Part shown: piece by piece, positions 1 through 12,400 of the stretch
Layout of the letters: every line of letters begins with the position of its first letter
Position numbering within the stretch: the stretch's first letter is position 1
Origin: Ulota crispa
Taxonomy: Eukaryota; Streptophyta; Bryopsida; Orthotrichales; Orthotrichaceae
Length of the DNA: 64,000 bases
Assembly (NCBI GenBank): GCA_963920765.1
Contig: OY987242.1
Coordinates: 20,856,002-20,920,001 of the forward strand
Reading direction: 5' to 3'
The notes under the pieces: model-generated
Told to the model about the DNA's origin: nothing
Database searches by the model: none
The model's input: the letters and a program-made list of their open reading frames with translations, nothing else
Program-made: the position numbers and the translations under genes

Positions 1-112
1 GTCAAGGGTGAGATAGTCTTGATTTGTTTGATTATTCTTGTAGGGCTTTCTTTTTGAGATCGAGGGGTTGGTTCTATCATGTATATCTGATGTTTGTTAT
101 CATGGGAGGCAG
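1..112 (+). other. Intron sequence upstream of the first visible DGS1 exon
   Basis: This stretch ends in a splice acceptor (AG at 111-112) preceded by T-rich DNA, and no coding Met precedes the DGS1 frame. It is read as the end of an intron whose 5' exon lies outside the window. Confidence 0.6.
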
Positions 113-3100
113 GCTGATGAGAACGACAAGATGTCATTTATGATCTTGGAAAGGGGGCCATGGGCTTTTTATCAAGGGGTCAAAAGGATCATTCGATCGT
201 ATTTTGTGGAGGCTTCTCCGGGACAAGAGCTTGCAACAGCAGCAAGGTCTCGCATCACTGAGAGAGCGACTGTTCTTGGCGACCTACGTGAACGGCTTGC
301 CACAGTTACCGGCCAGGTATGCTGTCCTTATGATTGTCAATAGCTTTGTTTTTCTCTTCTCCTATTACCATGTACACTGAATATTGCATTTAGGTTGCCT
401 TGACAATTAGGTTGCCTTACCATTGAAAGTTACCTTATGACTCATCATTTGCCCACTTAGAGGTGCATGCAACTCTCTAGATTCTAGGATTTCACATGGT
501 TTATGACGTGGACACCGCTAATTTGTTTTTCTGTAGCATCATTGATGTTGCCAGGATCTTTAAAATTCGTTTATTGTAGTAGTTACTGACTGTAGCAGCA
601 GTAAATTTTTATATAGTATAAAATGTTGAGAAATTAGTCTGGGGCAATCTAAACGCAATATTCAGTGTGATCCTGGTCATTGTAGACTTTCAGAGGATCA
701 AAGGTTTTATAGTTTTGAAACGACCAATTGGATTGATAGTAGTATGAAAAATGTAACTCAAATGAGGGCTTAACTTTTTATTATCAAAATCATGGAAGTG
801 TATCGCTTCTGTTGGTAGGGAAGGAATTAAAATTGTGCAAGTAAGCAGTTACTGAAACCTACTAAAAATATTCGACCGAATTTCGGATCTCTTGATCCTT
901 TGGAGGTTAATCTCTGGCGATTGGCGGTAACACCAGACAAGAGTGCAGCAATTACAGATTGGGCTTACCTGGAAATTTTGCTGCTGCGTTTAGGTTCACA
1001 TAGAAGTGGACAAAATGGGAGAAAAAGTCAGCTCCGGGCAGTACAGTCGGGTGGCAGCGGCCGAATGTACAATGGCAGTCCTGAAGGCTCTCTCCGTCAT
1101 AGAAGGAGGATACCAATTACCGCAGGCAGGTGACTCTTCTGCTTCATCGTCGTCGCTTTCTGCGTGTCTGTTACTTCTTGTCATTCGAGGAGAATTGAAT
1201 CATAACGTCGTTTGCAGTCTTTTGTTGACTGAACACATAAGGTTCCAAATCTGTTGAGATAGGAAGACCAGATCATGTCCCTATCGGTTCTAATGTCCAG
1301 TACCTTAGTTTCATCGTGTCCGAGGTTCGTCAATCCTACGTCTTCTAGTCATGATATTGTATAAGGTGCATGAGCTGGAGATTTGACATTGTGATTGGTT
1401 TACTGCAGAAGGACTATCGCAATGAAGGTGATGTATCAGCTCCAGTGACACTTGTTCTTGACTTCGACGAGGTTCCTGACACACTAGGACGACGAATCGA
1501 ATGGACGACTAACGAACTTGACGACGGTCTTCAATTGCTGTCTGATAATATGTGGAAACTACGAAACTTTCTGGATACAGTGGTAAGATTCGGGTAGTCT
1601 ATCTTTGTGAAGATTTGGGCTAGGATATTCGTGTAGTAGATGCTTTATCCTTGCAGAAACTTCAGTTCTGAAGAACAAAGAGGTGTTAAAGTCTTGCTGC
1701 AAGAAAGAAATTGTGAACAAGAATTGCTGTAACTTACACTCGGTTTTGTGCAGATGTCGCATTATCGGAGGCCACGAAAGGTGGTGAGAAATTGGCTACA
1801 CTATACTGGGGGTGCAATCGGATTAGGGTTGGTATCTGTTTGGCTGTTCCGTCACAGTAACGATCTGAACCGGTGGACAAAAGACGGGGTTGATGCTGCA
1901 ACTGGTTTTTTGGAAGAACACGTACAACAACCGGTATTCTTCTTCTGCACAAACGTTCTTGGTTATTTCAATTCATGAGTGGTGGTTGGTGTGGTATGTA
2001 GTTCTATTACCTGGTGAGGTTTACAGCTTGGTTGATTGGGGGTACATGTCCTGGTTGTGTGGCCTTTGTGACATTTCTCTTGAGAATTTGCTTTGTAGAA
2101 TATTGTCATTTCAATGCATTGGGCTACGGCTGATATTTTTTATGGGGTAATTCTGTAATTTGGCAGCTTGTATCCATTAGAGACGATCTATTCGACACAT
2201 TTCACAAGCGAAACAGGGAAGGGCATGATCTCAGCGATGCAAAACTTACAGCGGACTCTCTGCACAGGTTAGACCCTGAATTTGGCATTCGTGGATTATG
2301 TGTGTCTCTGGTAGCTCGACTTGCAAATAATCGTTTGTTTGAGACATTATTGTTTATAATTTTTATTTTAAATTTTATTTGGAGTAACTATTTCTTTATG
2401 CAGCTATCCTTTGATTATGCGAGCTCCTACTCCCGTTTGAAATCTAATTTCTGTACGCTCCCAGGATGTTGAAGGAATTTGTGGCACAAACCAAGGGTAA
2501 TGATACAGCAGAAGGTTCTTCAGAGCAGCAGTTAATGGAACTCATGATGGGCAGGTATTGTGCGCTCCTTTCTTAAGTTGAGCACCGTATTAATTACAAG
2601 AGGTCCAGCTTAACTTTGCTCTTAATCAATACAAACCAGGTTTTCTTTCCAGCTGGTCAGTGTCATGGCTTGTTGCATATTGCCAACGGCTTTCCTTCTG
2701 GGTTTCTAGAAAAGTTTTTGCGTCTCGTATTCCAACTTGAAAACTCACTTATGTCATATGTACAAATTTGCAGATACGAGACAGAGTTGGTTCACCCTGT
2801 GAGGAATCTCCTTGGTGGAGAACTTGCTAGAGCTCTGCTTATCCAGGTCCAATCTTTTTTTCCTGTTCCCCGAGAACTTTGGCCGCAAATCTAAGAAAGA
2901 ATGATTTGTCATAATCACTTTGTTTGTATTTTATTGACAAATGTTGGTAATCTTTATGGAATTATCAGTCTGTTGTGATGATGAAGTTAGATGATGGCAC
3001 TTTTCACGCTTTGCTGTAATGCATACGCTCGATTGCCGTGTTTAGGGGATTATTCATGGCTCTCAATCCAAGAATTTGTGATGGGTTTAAAGTGAGTCCG

Positions 3101-4573
3101 TAGCATCACTGTTTTATTCACTGCAATCTTTGCACTTTTGTTTTTTGTGTGCAGGTTCAAAAACTGAAGCTTGATGTTGAAACGTAAGTTATTTCAATAC
3201 TTTTTGATGGTCAAGATTCAGGCCACAACTGTACCGCTTTGTATGTTAAGGTGTCAGCAACCTTTTTGCATGGGAAATGTATGTTCATCTGGCTTTCTCA
3301 TCATCGAAAGTTTTTTTATTTTATTTGTTTTGGACAGGGCGATGCTGGACTTGAATCAAATTTTACGTGCGAATGAAATAAACTTTGCAGTGTTGGCAGC
3401 TCTGCCCGCATTTATTGGTGCATTCTTGATTGGATGGCTTTTGAAGAGCCCTTTCACAAAGGTTAGCTTGTAGTTCACTCATTTTCTTACACACACCTTT
3501 GTCTGCAGTCATCATGGTGTGTTCAGATGTATTGGAAATTCCTTCTAATTTTTTTTATCCTGTGATCCTGTTGCGGATGTAGGGTAAAGGGGAAGAAGGT
3601 CGTGGAAGGAGGGCTCAGCTACGACGTCGTATGCTGATGGTGGATGTTGAGAATGCTGTTATAACCTTTCAGATTTTTGTCGATGAAGGCCAAGTAAGAT
3701 CACGCTGCACTTAATTCTTTGGGAGCCTCGTTTATCTCTTGCTGGTAGACCTCAGAACTAGCACTTACTCGGTATTTTTTTTGCTTGACAGGAGGATGCT
3801 TTTTCTTACTTTGGTATACTTATTTACTCCCTTGATCGATTATACAAAGCCGTCAGAAAAGCTGCTATAGAGTCCGGCGAATGGACAAGGTCAGACCAAT
3901 ATCTTTCTACAACTCCTGAGGTTGTTAAAAATCCTGTGTATGCATGCCTCACAACATATACTGTTTTAGAAAAATCTTGTCATTGAGGTTTCTTTTTTCA
4001 GTGTATTTTTAAATCATTTCTATCTTCTTCCTTTTTGGCTACATACGTGAAGATTGTTTTGTTGGAACGGTTTTTAGAATTTCTGTATCTATCATGATTT
4101 AGAGTATCAACGGTACCCAACGCGTGGTCAATCAAATTCAGCCAGTATTACGGGTTTATTACCCCTTTGGAATGAATCCCACTTAATCAGAGTTTTCGGA
4201 GTTAACCTGATACTTCAGAGCTTTTATGTTTTGCAGTTTAGAGAAAGACATCATCGAACTTTCGAGGCCGAGATTATCCACATTCTACAAGCTTGCGATT
4301 GCTTCCCGCATGGAACGTGTTTACGAGATTTTGGTGCCTATTCCTAAAGTGAGGTAGAGCACACTGACAACAGTGTCAAACACCAAAATAAAGAAAGCAT
4401 TTTGCTCATTTTGTATTGTCAGCCCACTTGCCTCTCCGGTGACGTAACAGATTTCACCATTCCTTCTTTTTTTGTTTGTTTCGTACCTTGCACAATCTCC
4501 GTGTTGTTATTATGCACGATTCCAACCGCAGTACAAGAGAGACTTAATTGGCGGGGCACTCCGGCATACGTGA
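113..4573 (+). CDS. DGS1: DGS1/NCA2-family mitochondrial protein, 5'-truncated by window edge
   Basis: Exons by splice consensus and phase: 113-316, 994-1125, 1409-1582, 1754-1933, 2167-2267, 2465-2554, 2774-2846, 3155-3183, 3338-3461, 3583-3693, 3792-3889, 4237-4348, 4532-4573. All phases agree, giving about 489 residues; the plant homologue is about 600, so roughly 110-130 N-terminal residues lie upstream. Diagnostic NCA2-family blocks are visible: LDRLYKAVRKAAIESGEW, the LRANEINFAVLAALPAF membrane segment (3338-3461), and EKDIIELSRPRLSTFYKLAI near the end. A second hydrophobic stretch lies in 1754-1933. In Arabidopsis DGS1 (DGD1 suppressor 1) is a mitochondrial outer-membrane protein affecting galactolipid and mitochondrial lipid homeostasis; that role is transferred by family. 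The end is uncertain: splicing at 4348 (AAA|GTGAGG) to 4532 gives YKRDLIGGALRHT then TGA, whereas no splicing stops at 4355-4357. The second intron needs a GC-AG donor at 1126. Confidence 0.87.
358..530 (+). repeat. Dispersed repeat in DGS1 intron, inverted copy in receptor-kinase intron
   Basis: About 150 bp around 358-530 is recognisably the reverse complement of about 10430-10562. Shared blocks include GACAATTAGGTTGCCTTACC, TATTGCATTTAG, ATGACTCATCA and GGATTTCACATG. Both copies are intronic. No terminal inverted repeats are obvious, so the class is unknown. Confidence 0.75.
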
Positions 4574-5830
4574 TCGTATGGAACGATAGGAAGCAACATC
4601 TTTGAGTGGGTGGCACAGATATACTTCCGATCTCAGTACGAAGAAATCCCGTGTGCTGAAGCCAATTCGCCGTTGGGTACAGAACCTCCGTACGACTGAG
4701 GTAAACCTTCTGTACCAAGAGAAGTCCTTTATGCAACTGAAGCCTTTTAATTCAAATAGAGAGAGATTTCTTCTGCAGCAAAGCTGCTGGCTATGGCCCT
4801 CTTTGAATGCGCAGAGAGAAGTCAGTTTTCACTCGAATTCTCTACTTGTAGTAACCCTCGTATTTTAGTTGTTTTTTGACTAGCTCATGCAATGTCCTTC
4901 TGTGAGTCTGGTGATTGAAATTTATTCATATCTGAATCCATGCACTTCACAACCTGATTATCTGAATTGGTCATTTAAAAAAGGGAATTGATATGTGCAC
5001 ACCCGGGGTTTGATATATGCACACCTGGGGAGGGATATATCTTAGATATATCTTAGATGTTTACCATCAAGTTGAATTTGGAAAGTTTGAATTCAGATTT
5101 GGATCTAGAGATTTTGATTCAGTCTAAAACCACCGAGGAGATCATAATTGAACACCGCCTAGTGGAAAAGGTTAGCTGTTTTTACAAACAAGGGTAGAAG
5201 TAACAATTTGACCCCTAGCTAAGCTTTTCCACTAGGCGTTGTTAAATCGTAACCTCCTCTGTAGTTCTAGACTAAATCAAGATTCTTAAATCCAAATCTG
5301 AATTCAAATTTTCCAAATTCAACTTGTTGATATTAACTATCTAAAATCACCCCCCGCCCCCCCCCCAAACCCCAGGTGTGCACATATCAATTCCCTTAAA
5401 AAATATGACTTCTTGGTCATTCAAAGGTTATCGTCTAATAATATGCAGCCTAGTCGTATGTGTTTGGAGTATTGATAGAACTCATGCAATGGCTGTTTGT
5501 AAGTTGACACAACATGCTCATGCTTCTGTTTCTACAGCAAGCAGCCGGAACTCTTCCAACGATAAACGAAGATTTACCATTCTGAAACTTTCAGCCTCGC
5601 ATGCTAAGAAAGAGGCAAAAAGGGACCAAGAAGCCATAATGGTCCATGTTTTTTTCACCATTATTCTGGAGTTCATACAGAATTTTTGATTTGTTTTTCT
5701 TTTCAGACACCTGCAATGTTGGCCATTCGGATTAGTAGCAGAAAGCTTATCACGGTTAAACCTATACACTTCACAGGAGGATTAATCAAAATGGTCAGGT
5801 CAAAGTTCTGGAGCAAGAATTTGTAAAGGT
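4574..5830 (+). other. DGS1 3' flank with several coding-like patches
   Basis: Several short stretches read like exons but in competing frames. At 4574-4690, directly after the TGA, a frame reads SNIFEWVAQIYFRSQYEEIP; a second open frame covers 4590-4700. Near 4775-4820 a frame reads AAKLLAMALFECAER. At 5537-5650 one reads RRFTILKLSASHAKKEAKRD, and 5707-5826 one reads TPAMLAIRISSRKL and ends SKFWSKNL. Phases can be joined in more than one way. It may be a small unrecognised gene, a pseudogene or a spliced 3' UTR. I do not recognise any product. Confidence 0.3.
4980..5397. mobile_element. Foldback MITE, AAGGGAATTGATATGTG ends, copy 1
   Basis: Begins AAGGGAATTGATATGTGCAC and ends with the reverse complement. 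Long inverted arms (for example CACCGCCTAGTGGAAAAG against CTTTTCCACTAGGCGTTG) meet near 5190. No transposase frame. A second copy lies at 25548-25976. Confidence 0.85.
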
Positions 5831-7559
5831 ACATATCATCAAAAACAGAAAAAAATTATTTCTGTTCATTGTCCAGACGATAAATGAGTCCTCAAATTTT
5901 AATACTCAAGTCGAGTTATGTACTCATATGTAACGCAAAACGTGTGTGTGTGTGTTGGTAAAGTTATATAAGATCACCCCAATAAAAATAGGAAAAAGTA
6001 ACCCTAAACCAAAGGGTTTTTAACAATTGATTTATAGACTGTTGCTGCTTTTTCAAATGTGCTTGAATATGCTAGCACTGAAGATTGTCAACGAAGATAG
6101 GCAAACGGAAGCCATTTCGAAAGGCATCTCAATACCATTCCAGCATGCAAGTAGCTTTTATCACTTGCACAATCAAGATGCTCAAACTAGTTTAAATGTA
6201 GAAATTGCAACAATGAAACTCCGAATAATAGGGCAATGTTCATTAATTTTTAAGGTTCACGTGCATGCTGTGACAAACACTAGGTACTGTGCGAGTAGAG
6301 AGGTTCATGTTCCTAGATGAAACCTCATTGGTGGTTTCATTTTACTTGGTTGGATTGTGTTTAGTCATGCATAAGCATGGGTCTAAAAAGAAAGATTTAC
6401 AATAATAAAGCAGCCTCAGGATATGGTAATCAGATGCCTCTTTATATTTAATGAGTATTTGCCATTTGTATGAGGTGTTTAACTAACTGTAGAATATACA
6501 AATTTTGAAAACTATAATCTACATCCAAAGCATTGGGAGATGTTTTGATGTTTTGCATGTCATAAGCAAAACATCCAAAGATTTATGCAAAATATCATAA
6601 ACAAAATTTAAAAGTTACATGAATAACTAAAGTTCAGGTAAATATGGCATTCTCAGAACATTGAGGTCATGGTAGAGGTTACTAAACTATTTGTAATTTC
6701 AATTATCAAGTGCACTTGGTAGATCCATACATATACGTGATTGAACTATAAGCAAGGGAGTAAGTTAGTGAACAAGACAACAAAAGTTGTAAAGGTATGT
6801 TTTGCATTCAGTGTTGCAAAGGAATTTTAGTACAAAGATGTTCCTAAGATCCTTTCCTAAGATCCTTGCTAAAGGTTACTCAACAAGTCAATATCAAATG
6901 AGAATGCACTTGAAACTTGGTTTGAACAAAAACGTCCATGGCCACATATATTTTTGAAGAAGGTTGTTTGTTGTCACTCAAGTACACTGGTCTTCAAATT
7001 TGCACTTTGAAATTGCAACAACATCAATACGTAGCGATGTAATTTTATTTAATTTTTTTATATATCCAAAGTGATCTATCTACAACTCTTTATCAAAGAA
7101 ACCACATTCATATGCATAGTAAACTCTTGAGGGATTAAAAAGGTACTTTGGGATTCCATATTGTGAAAATGTGTTGTGAAGTGAAATCTGAAAAATTTAA
7201 ATAAAAATGAATGAGTTTTACAAAAAAGTTTAAGATTACAATTTATGGATGTCCATATGGATGTATCTAGCATTGTAGTCACTAATAATCACCAATGAAA
7301 TTGAAGTTTAAGATAATTTCTAAAACCCAATCACATAATGAAAATAAACTATTTTTACAAATTATCTTCTCCTCTATGTTTATAATGTTAAGCTCCAATT
7401 GTGACAAAATTTTGAAGTTTCATTTAATTGTAGTTATTCTTTGAAGTTATTTTTTAAGGACCATTTTGTGATGCTTTGAAAGTTAGTTTCTGAGAGCAAA
7501 AAATACATATAACCATGGACTATTTGCAATAAACAATAGAATACGATTGGCAATCCTTT

Positions 7560-8190
7560 TTCCACATGGGTAATAAAACCTCCATGGATAAAACTTGCGT
7601 AGGGAAAAACTTGCGTAGGGAAAAACTTGGGTAGGGAAAAACTTGCGCAGGTAAAAAAAAGTATAGGTTATAAATGGCATGAATAAAAAAAGCATGGGTA
7701 AAAAACTAAAATGTAAAATAATAGCGTGGGTAAAAAACAAAGAACCTATCTATAGAACAAAATACGATTGGCAATCCTTTAATTGCGAGGGTAAAATAAC
7801 CTATGTGGGTAAACACTTGCATAGGTAAAAACTTGAGTGGGTAAGAAACTTGTACATGTAAAAACCTGCAAAAAATTGCATGTGTAATAAAATGTGCTAG
7901 TAAAATAAATAAATAAATGTAAAGGAATTATGTGGGTAAAAATCACAGAAATATTAAAAAATTGCATGAATGATTACCATATGCATAAAAATTAAGTGTA
8001 AGTAAAAAATAAATAAATAAAACTTCTTGTGAGAATCAGTAACGTTTTTTTTATTGTGTGGGTAAAAAACTCTGTGGGTATAGAAAAAAAATGCAATATT
8101 TCAAGGGAATGTCTTGTAAATAAAGAAAAATGTTTTAATGCATGGGTAAAATTTGAAATTGGAGTGCGTGGATAAAAGTAAGAACTATTT
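7560..8190. repeat. Degenerate GGTAAAAA / GGGAAAAACTTGCGTAG array
   Basis: Near 7577-7650 a 17-bp unit close to GGGAAAAACTTGCGTAG is repeated about four times. After it, words such as GTGGGTAAAAAAC recur irregularly to about 8190. The reverse complement pattern occurs at 60820-61240, so both may derive from one repeat family. Confidence 0.7.
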
Positions 8191-8618
8191 TCTTGTGAGA
8201 GAAATGTTTTGCGTAATTGGACCTCAAATTATTTTGCATCCGGTCAAACCAATAGATGCCTATACTAATTTGCAATAAATACCTTTGGAGATTTACACCA
8301 TACAAGTCATCCCGTAAAGGTTACAAGGCCTCTTCCATATTTGAAGATTTGTAAAGATTCAACACAAAATGTAACATTGAGGAATATTTTGGAATTGATG
8401 TGAGGATAAAGATGGTAGATTTTGTAATTTTGATACTATCTATAATGTTGTATCAAATTACACAATCATTGATATGTCAATATCAAATTAGTAAGTAATG
8501 ATCTCAATGTAGTGAATCTTTTTAGATTTTTGTTGTTATTTTAGTGTACAAACATATATTTTGCAGAACAATTTAGAAAGTGAGTTTCAATCACAATAAG
8601 TCTTTTATATGTCTTTTG

Positions 8619-8774
8619 CATAAGAAAAAAAACATGTCCTAAATAAGTGATTCATAGCAATTGCAAATGTCATGAACTACTATAATCAAGTCATTGTATA
8701 GATGTTTTAGAACAATTGCAGTTGTTGTGAACCAATTGTTCAGGACGTGGTTCAGGACATGTTTTCTTCCAGTG
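8619..8774. mobile_element. CACTA-type MITE, copy 1
   Basis: The ends read CATAAGAAAAAAAACATGTCC-like and GGACATGTTTTCTTCCAGTG, an imperfect terminal inverted repeat matching the element at 54910-55052. The 3-bp flanks are TTG on both sides, as expected for a CACTA-superfamily target duplication. The interior (TTGCAGTTGTTGTGAAC) is shared between the copies. Confidence 0.75.
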
Positions 8775-9416
8775 TTGTTTCCATACTTTCACTAAAATTC
8801 ACATTCTAGTAACGTCAAATCCAACTACAACATAGTACAATAAACTGACCAAAACATGACCTTCCAAAAAGAATATTATTAAAGGTGAACAAAAACTTTA
8901 CCACATCCGAGACAAATGTGTAATACATTTCAAAATACTAAATTTGGTGATTTGATTTTCCCTTGAAGTCCATTGTTGTTTTCCTTTGTAAAAGAAGCTT
9001 ACGTGGAAGAATTGTTTTTCCAACAGTTTTATTACGCCATTTATTTGCGAAAGCTGAACACACTATACAATGCTCTTGATTGTGCTAAGATAAGTTTTCA
9101 AGCTAGCGTTTGGGGAGATTTTTGAGCTCCATTTCCTAGTATCTTTCAATTCCTATTTACATACACTTTCTGCACATGCATGTACAGATTGTTGCCTATA
9201 TTTATACTACATTAAACATTCTTTTGAATTTGTAATTCTTTTGCATTTTCACCCGCTAACAATTCAATATTGAAAGCTATATTTCTGCAAATACAGCTAT
9301 TTCTCTTCAAATATTACTTCAAATCATCTAATGATTCAAAGTAGAATAGGTCAATTGGGCATTGGAGGGTCAATACAAATTAAACTCACAATGAATAAAT
9401 TAAAGAGTTGAAAATT

Positions 9417-12400
9417 TTATCGAGGCAGAAGTCCGGATTGAGGAAGCACAGCTTCGCTTACAAAATTGAAACTGTTATGGGGCTGGTTGATGACAGTGCT
9501 GACTGACGTGGCGTCCTTAGCGTCCTTTGCGTCCTTGCTGGACGGGACATCTACCATGTAGCATGGCCACTGCCCCTCATTGAACGGGTTGACGGGCAGC
9601 TGTCGAATATTGCGGAGCGTTTGCTTGTTTGTCACCAATTTGGGCACTCGTGCTTGTTTTAGCAGCATCCGCGCAACCTGCCCGTACACAGAGCCGTTCC
9701 CCAGGGCATACACTTTAGTTATCTACTAGTTGTTCACAATGTGGTTAAAAACTTACCAATACTTTTATCAAAATTTTAAATTGTATCCAAAAAGGTGAAT
9801 ATCATAGTGTTAATTACTATAGAAAAAATAACCTCTGAACATCAAATAAAAGGGGACAGTCACACCTTCTCCAAGATTGAAACTTCTATGAAGAATGAGA
9901 AGTTTCGGAGTGGAAATATATAGCAGTCAATGGGAGTATTTCTTTGTGACAAAAGTGTGACTCCCAGTTTGTGGGTGGTGGAGAATGGAGAATGTTGAAA
10001 TGGTTAAAACAAGAAAAGCAATCATAAAAGTAGGAGTGATAGTTAAACAAAGACCAACAAGGGTGAAAAAGAGACAAGCGAGGGTGAAAAGTTTACATGC
10101 AAAGATTTCTTGCACCCCATTCTTCTCCTCAAGAGGAAAAAAATTCTCATTTTTTAAAAATTGGAGTCTCCAAAAATCAAGGAGAAAGTGCCACATCCCC
10201 ATTCATTGAAAATTGAGAATAGGGTGAAGAAGGAAGGTGTGGCTACCCCTACATTGAATATTGTGTTTAGGTTGCTCCACACTAGTTTCTTGACATTTTA
10301 CACTTTAAATATTCATTGCTATTATAGTAGTTTTCATAAAAAATTATTGCAACAAATCATTTTTAAAGAGCATGATAATAACAACAAAGTTACAAAAAAT
10401 TCAATTAATACTGTTTAAGTTGTTTAAGTCGTAAACTGGTCATGTGAAATCCAAATTTCTAGATAATTGCATGCATCTCCAAGTGGCCAAGTGATGAGTC
10501 ATGAGGGAAGGTAAGGCAACCTAATTGTCAAGGTAAACTAAATGCAATATTTAGTATAGAACATGAGAGAGGGGGGGGAGCTCTGAGTGAGTGGAGGAGT
10601 CGTGGTGAGAAACCTGGTTCATGGAAGGGCGCATTTGAGGGTGACTCTGAGTGCACCAAAGCGCAATTTCAACGATGCAAATGAAGTCTTCGTTGGAGAA
10701 GTCGTAGCTGTGGTAGAGCTGGGGATCGGCCACGCCCAGCACCAGCCCATCCGACACCATGTCCCACGTCCACTGCACGATGGAGATGGGCTCCGGGTAT
10801 GCCACATCTCGCGACGGCTGCAATCCGTGCCGTCCGCTCACCAGCTCCAGCAACACCACTCCGAAGCTGTACACGTCCACTTTGTCCGACAACTGCCCAT
10901 TCAACGCATACTCTGCCACCACAAACACAAACCCACGCCCACAACCCAATTTTTTTTTTCACTCACCGTCAATCTTCACACTGCCACGGTCGACTTGCTC
11001 AGGACTACGTCACTCCCAAGTCACAGTAAAAACTTCTAGACATCATTCAACATTTAGGATATGATCTAGGCTTCTTTCTGTTGGCACGTGTGCAACAGCA
11101 ATTTTGATACAATGGCGTACAGACCTAGAAGAGAGCAAAATTAAGAGCACTGACATTTATTTTGAGAGGCGGGAAGGAGTGTTGGAATGGAAATTGTAAC
11201 TTACTAACTATGCATGTTTACTAAAACTGCCTACTTATGTTGCACTTCACAGTTTCTTACACTTCGAAGTTCAAGTCCAATAGCTGGACCTTCTCGTCTC
11301 ATTTTTCCTGATCTCGTGAAATGGGGCCAGAACATTGCCATTTTCACAAAATTGATGATGTTGTGTTTTATTTAATACCTTTCTAAACGAATGGTTTATT
11401 TCAACTCTTTAAAATGAGAAAGTTAGTGTTTTTCTAATGGTTTGGGCAGCTTAGGAAGCAGACGTGAGGTCTAAACGCGAGATGCAAGTGTACTAGAATT
11501 CTGGGTAAGGAAAGTATCAATCTAGGAGGGCAAAGTAATCGGAAGGTCAAAGACAGATAAGTTCTGGTGCAAAGTTCTGATAGACCCTGGTTCTGGTAGA
11601 CGTTCTGGGATGTACCTGGGGCCAGATATCCACGAGTGCCCATGACATTGGTGATGACGTCGATCTCTTGATCGCCAACCAGGCGAGCTAATCCGAAATC
11701 AGCCACTCGCGCATTCATCTTCTCGTCCAGCAAAATGTTGGCCGGTTTCACATCCCGATGAACGATGCGGTTCACGGTCTCTTCGTGCAAATAGAGCAAC
11801 CCACTGGCAACATCTTTTGCAATTGCCACTCTGGAAGACACATTCACCAGCACAGCGCAACACAAACTAAGAAATCAGAACAGCCTTACAGCAAACTCAC
11901 TGACCAAAACCCTAAAAATCAACTGTCCCCGCAAAGTGTTTCAAAAGATCGTCACTTTTCTCAAATCCAGCTTACAATGAGAACATGAGATACAAGCAAA
12001 AACATTCACTTCATCAAATTACTGACTCCTTACTACTTTAGTATGAATATATACACAGTACCTTTGAGGCCAACTGAGGGGAAGCTTGTGCACAAAGAGA
12101 GCATCGTGGAGGCTGCCATTGGGCATATACTCGCATATGAACATGGGATTTGACGTCTCAAGGCAGCATCCCAGCAGGGCTATCAAGTTCCGGTGACGTG
12201 TGGAACTGATGATTTTGGCCTCGTTCAAGAAGGCCTTCTTGGTCCATAACGGACCGTCAGACTTCACCACCAGTTGCTTTATGGCAACAGTTGTTCCGTC
12301 TGCCAGGATCCCTCTGTACACTTTGCCAAATGCTCCTACTCCAATCAGGCTCTTTGCCGACCATTTACAAGTGGCTGCTTCCAATTCGCTGTACCTGAAT

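Larger units (their letters stand above)
5831..9416. other. Intergenic AT-rich stretch, no gene seen
   Basis: No frame here shows a recognisable domain, codon structure or splice pattern. It holds a short (TG)n tract near 5942, the GGTAAAAA array at 7560-8190 and a CACTA-type MITE at 8619-8774. Confidence 0.6.

Noticed and set aside
4571-4573. Selenocysteine recoding of the in-frame TGA with downstream open frame
   Set aside because: Land plants lack selenoprotein machinery, no SECIS-like structure was evident, and a normal stop explains the site.
7560-8190. CRISPR-like array
   Set aside because: Repeat spacing and units are irregular, spacers are not distinct, and the sequence is a plant nuclear genome.
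10587-11064. Plus-strand frames of 100-150 codons
   Set aside because: They are antisense shadows of the kinase exon 10912-10614, which has clear kinase subdomain motifs on the minus strand.
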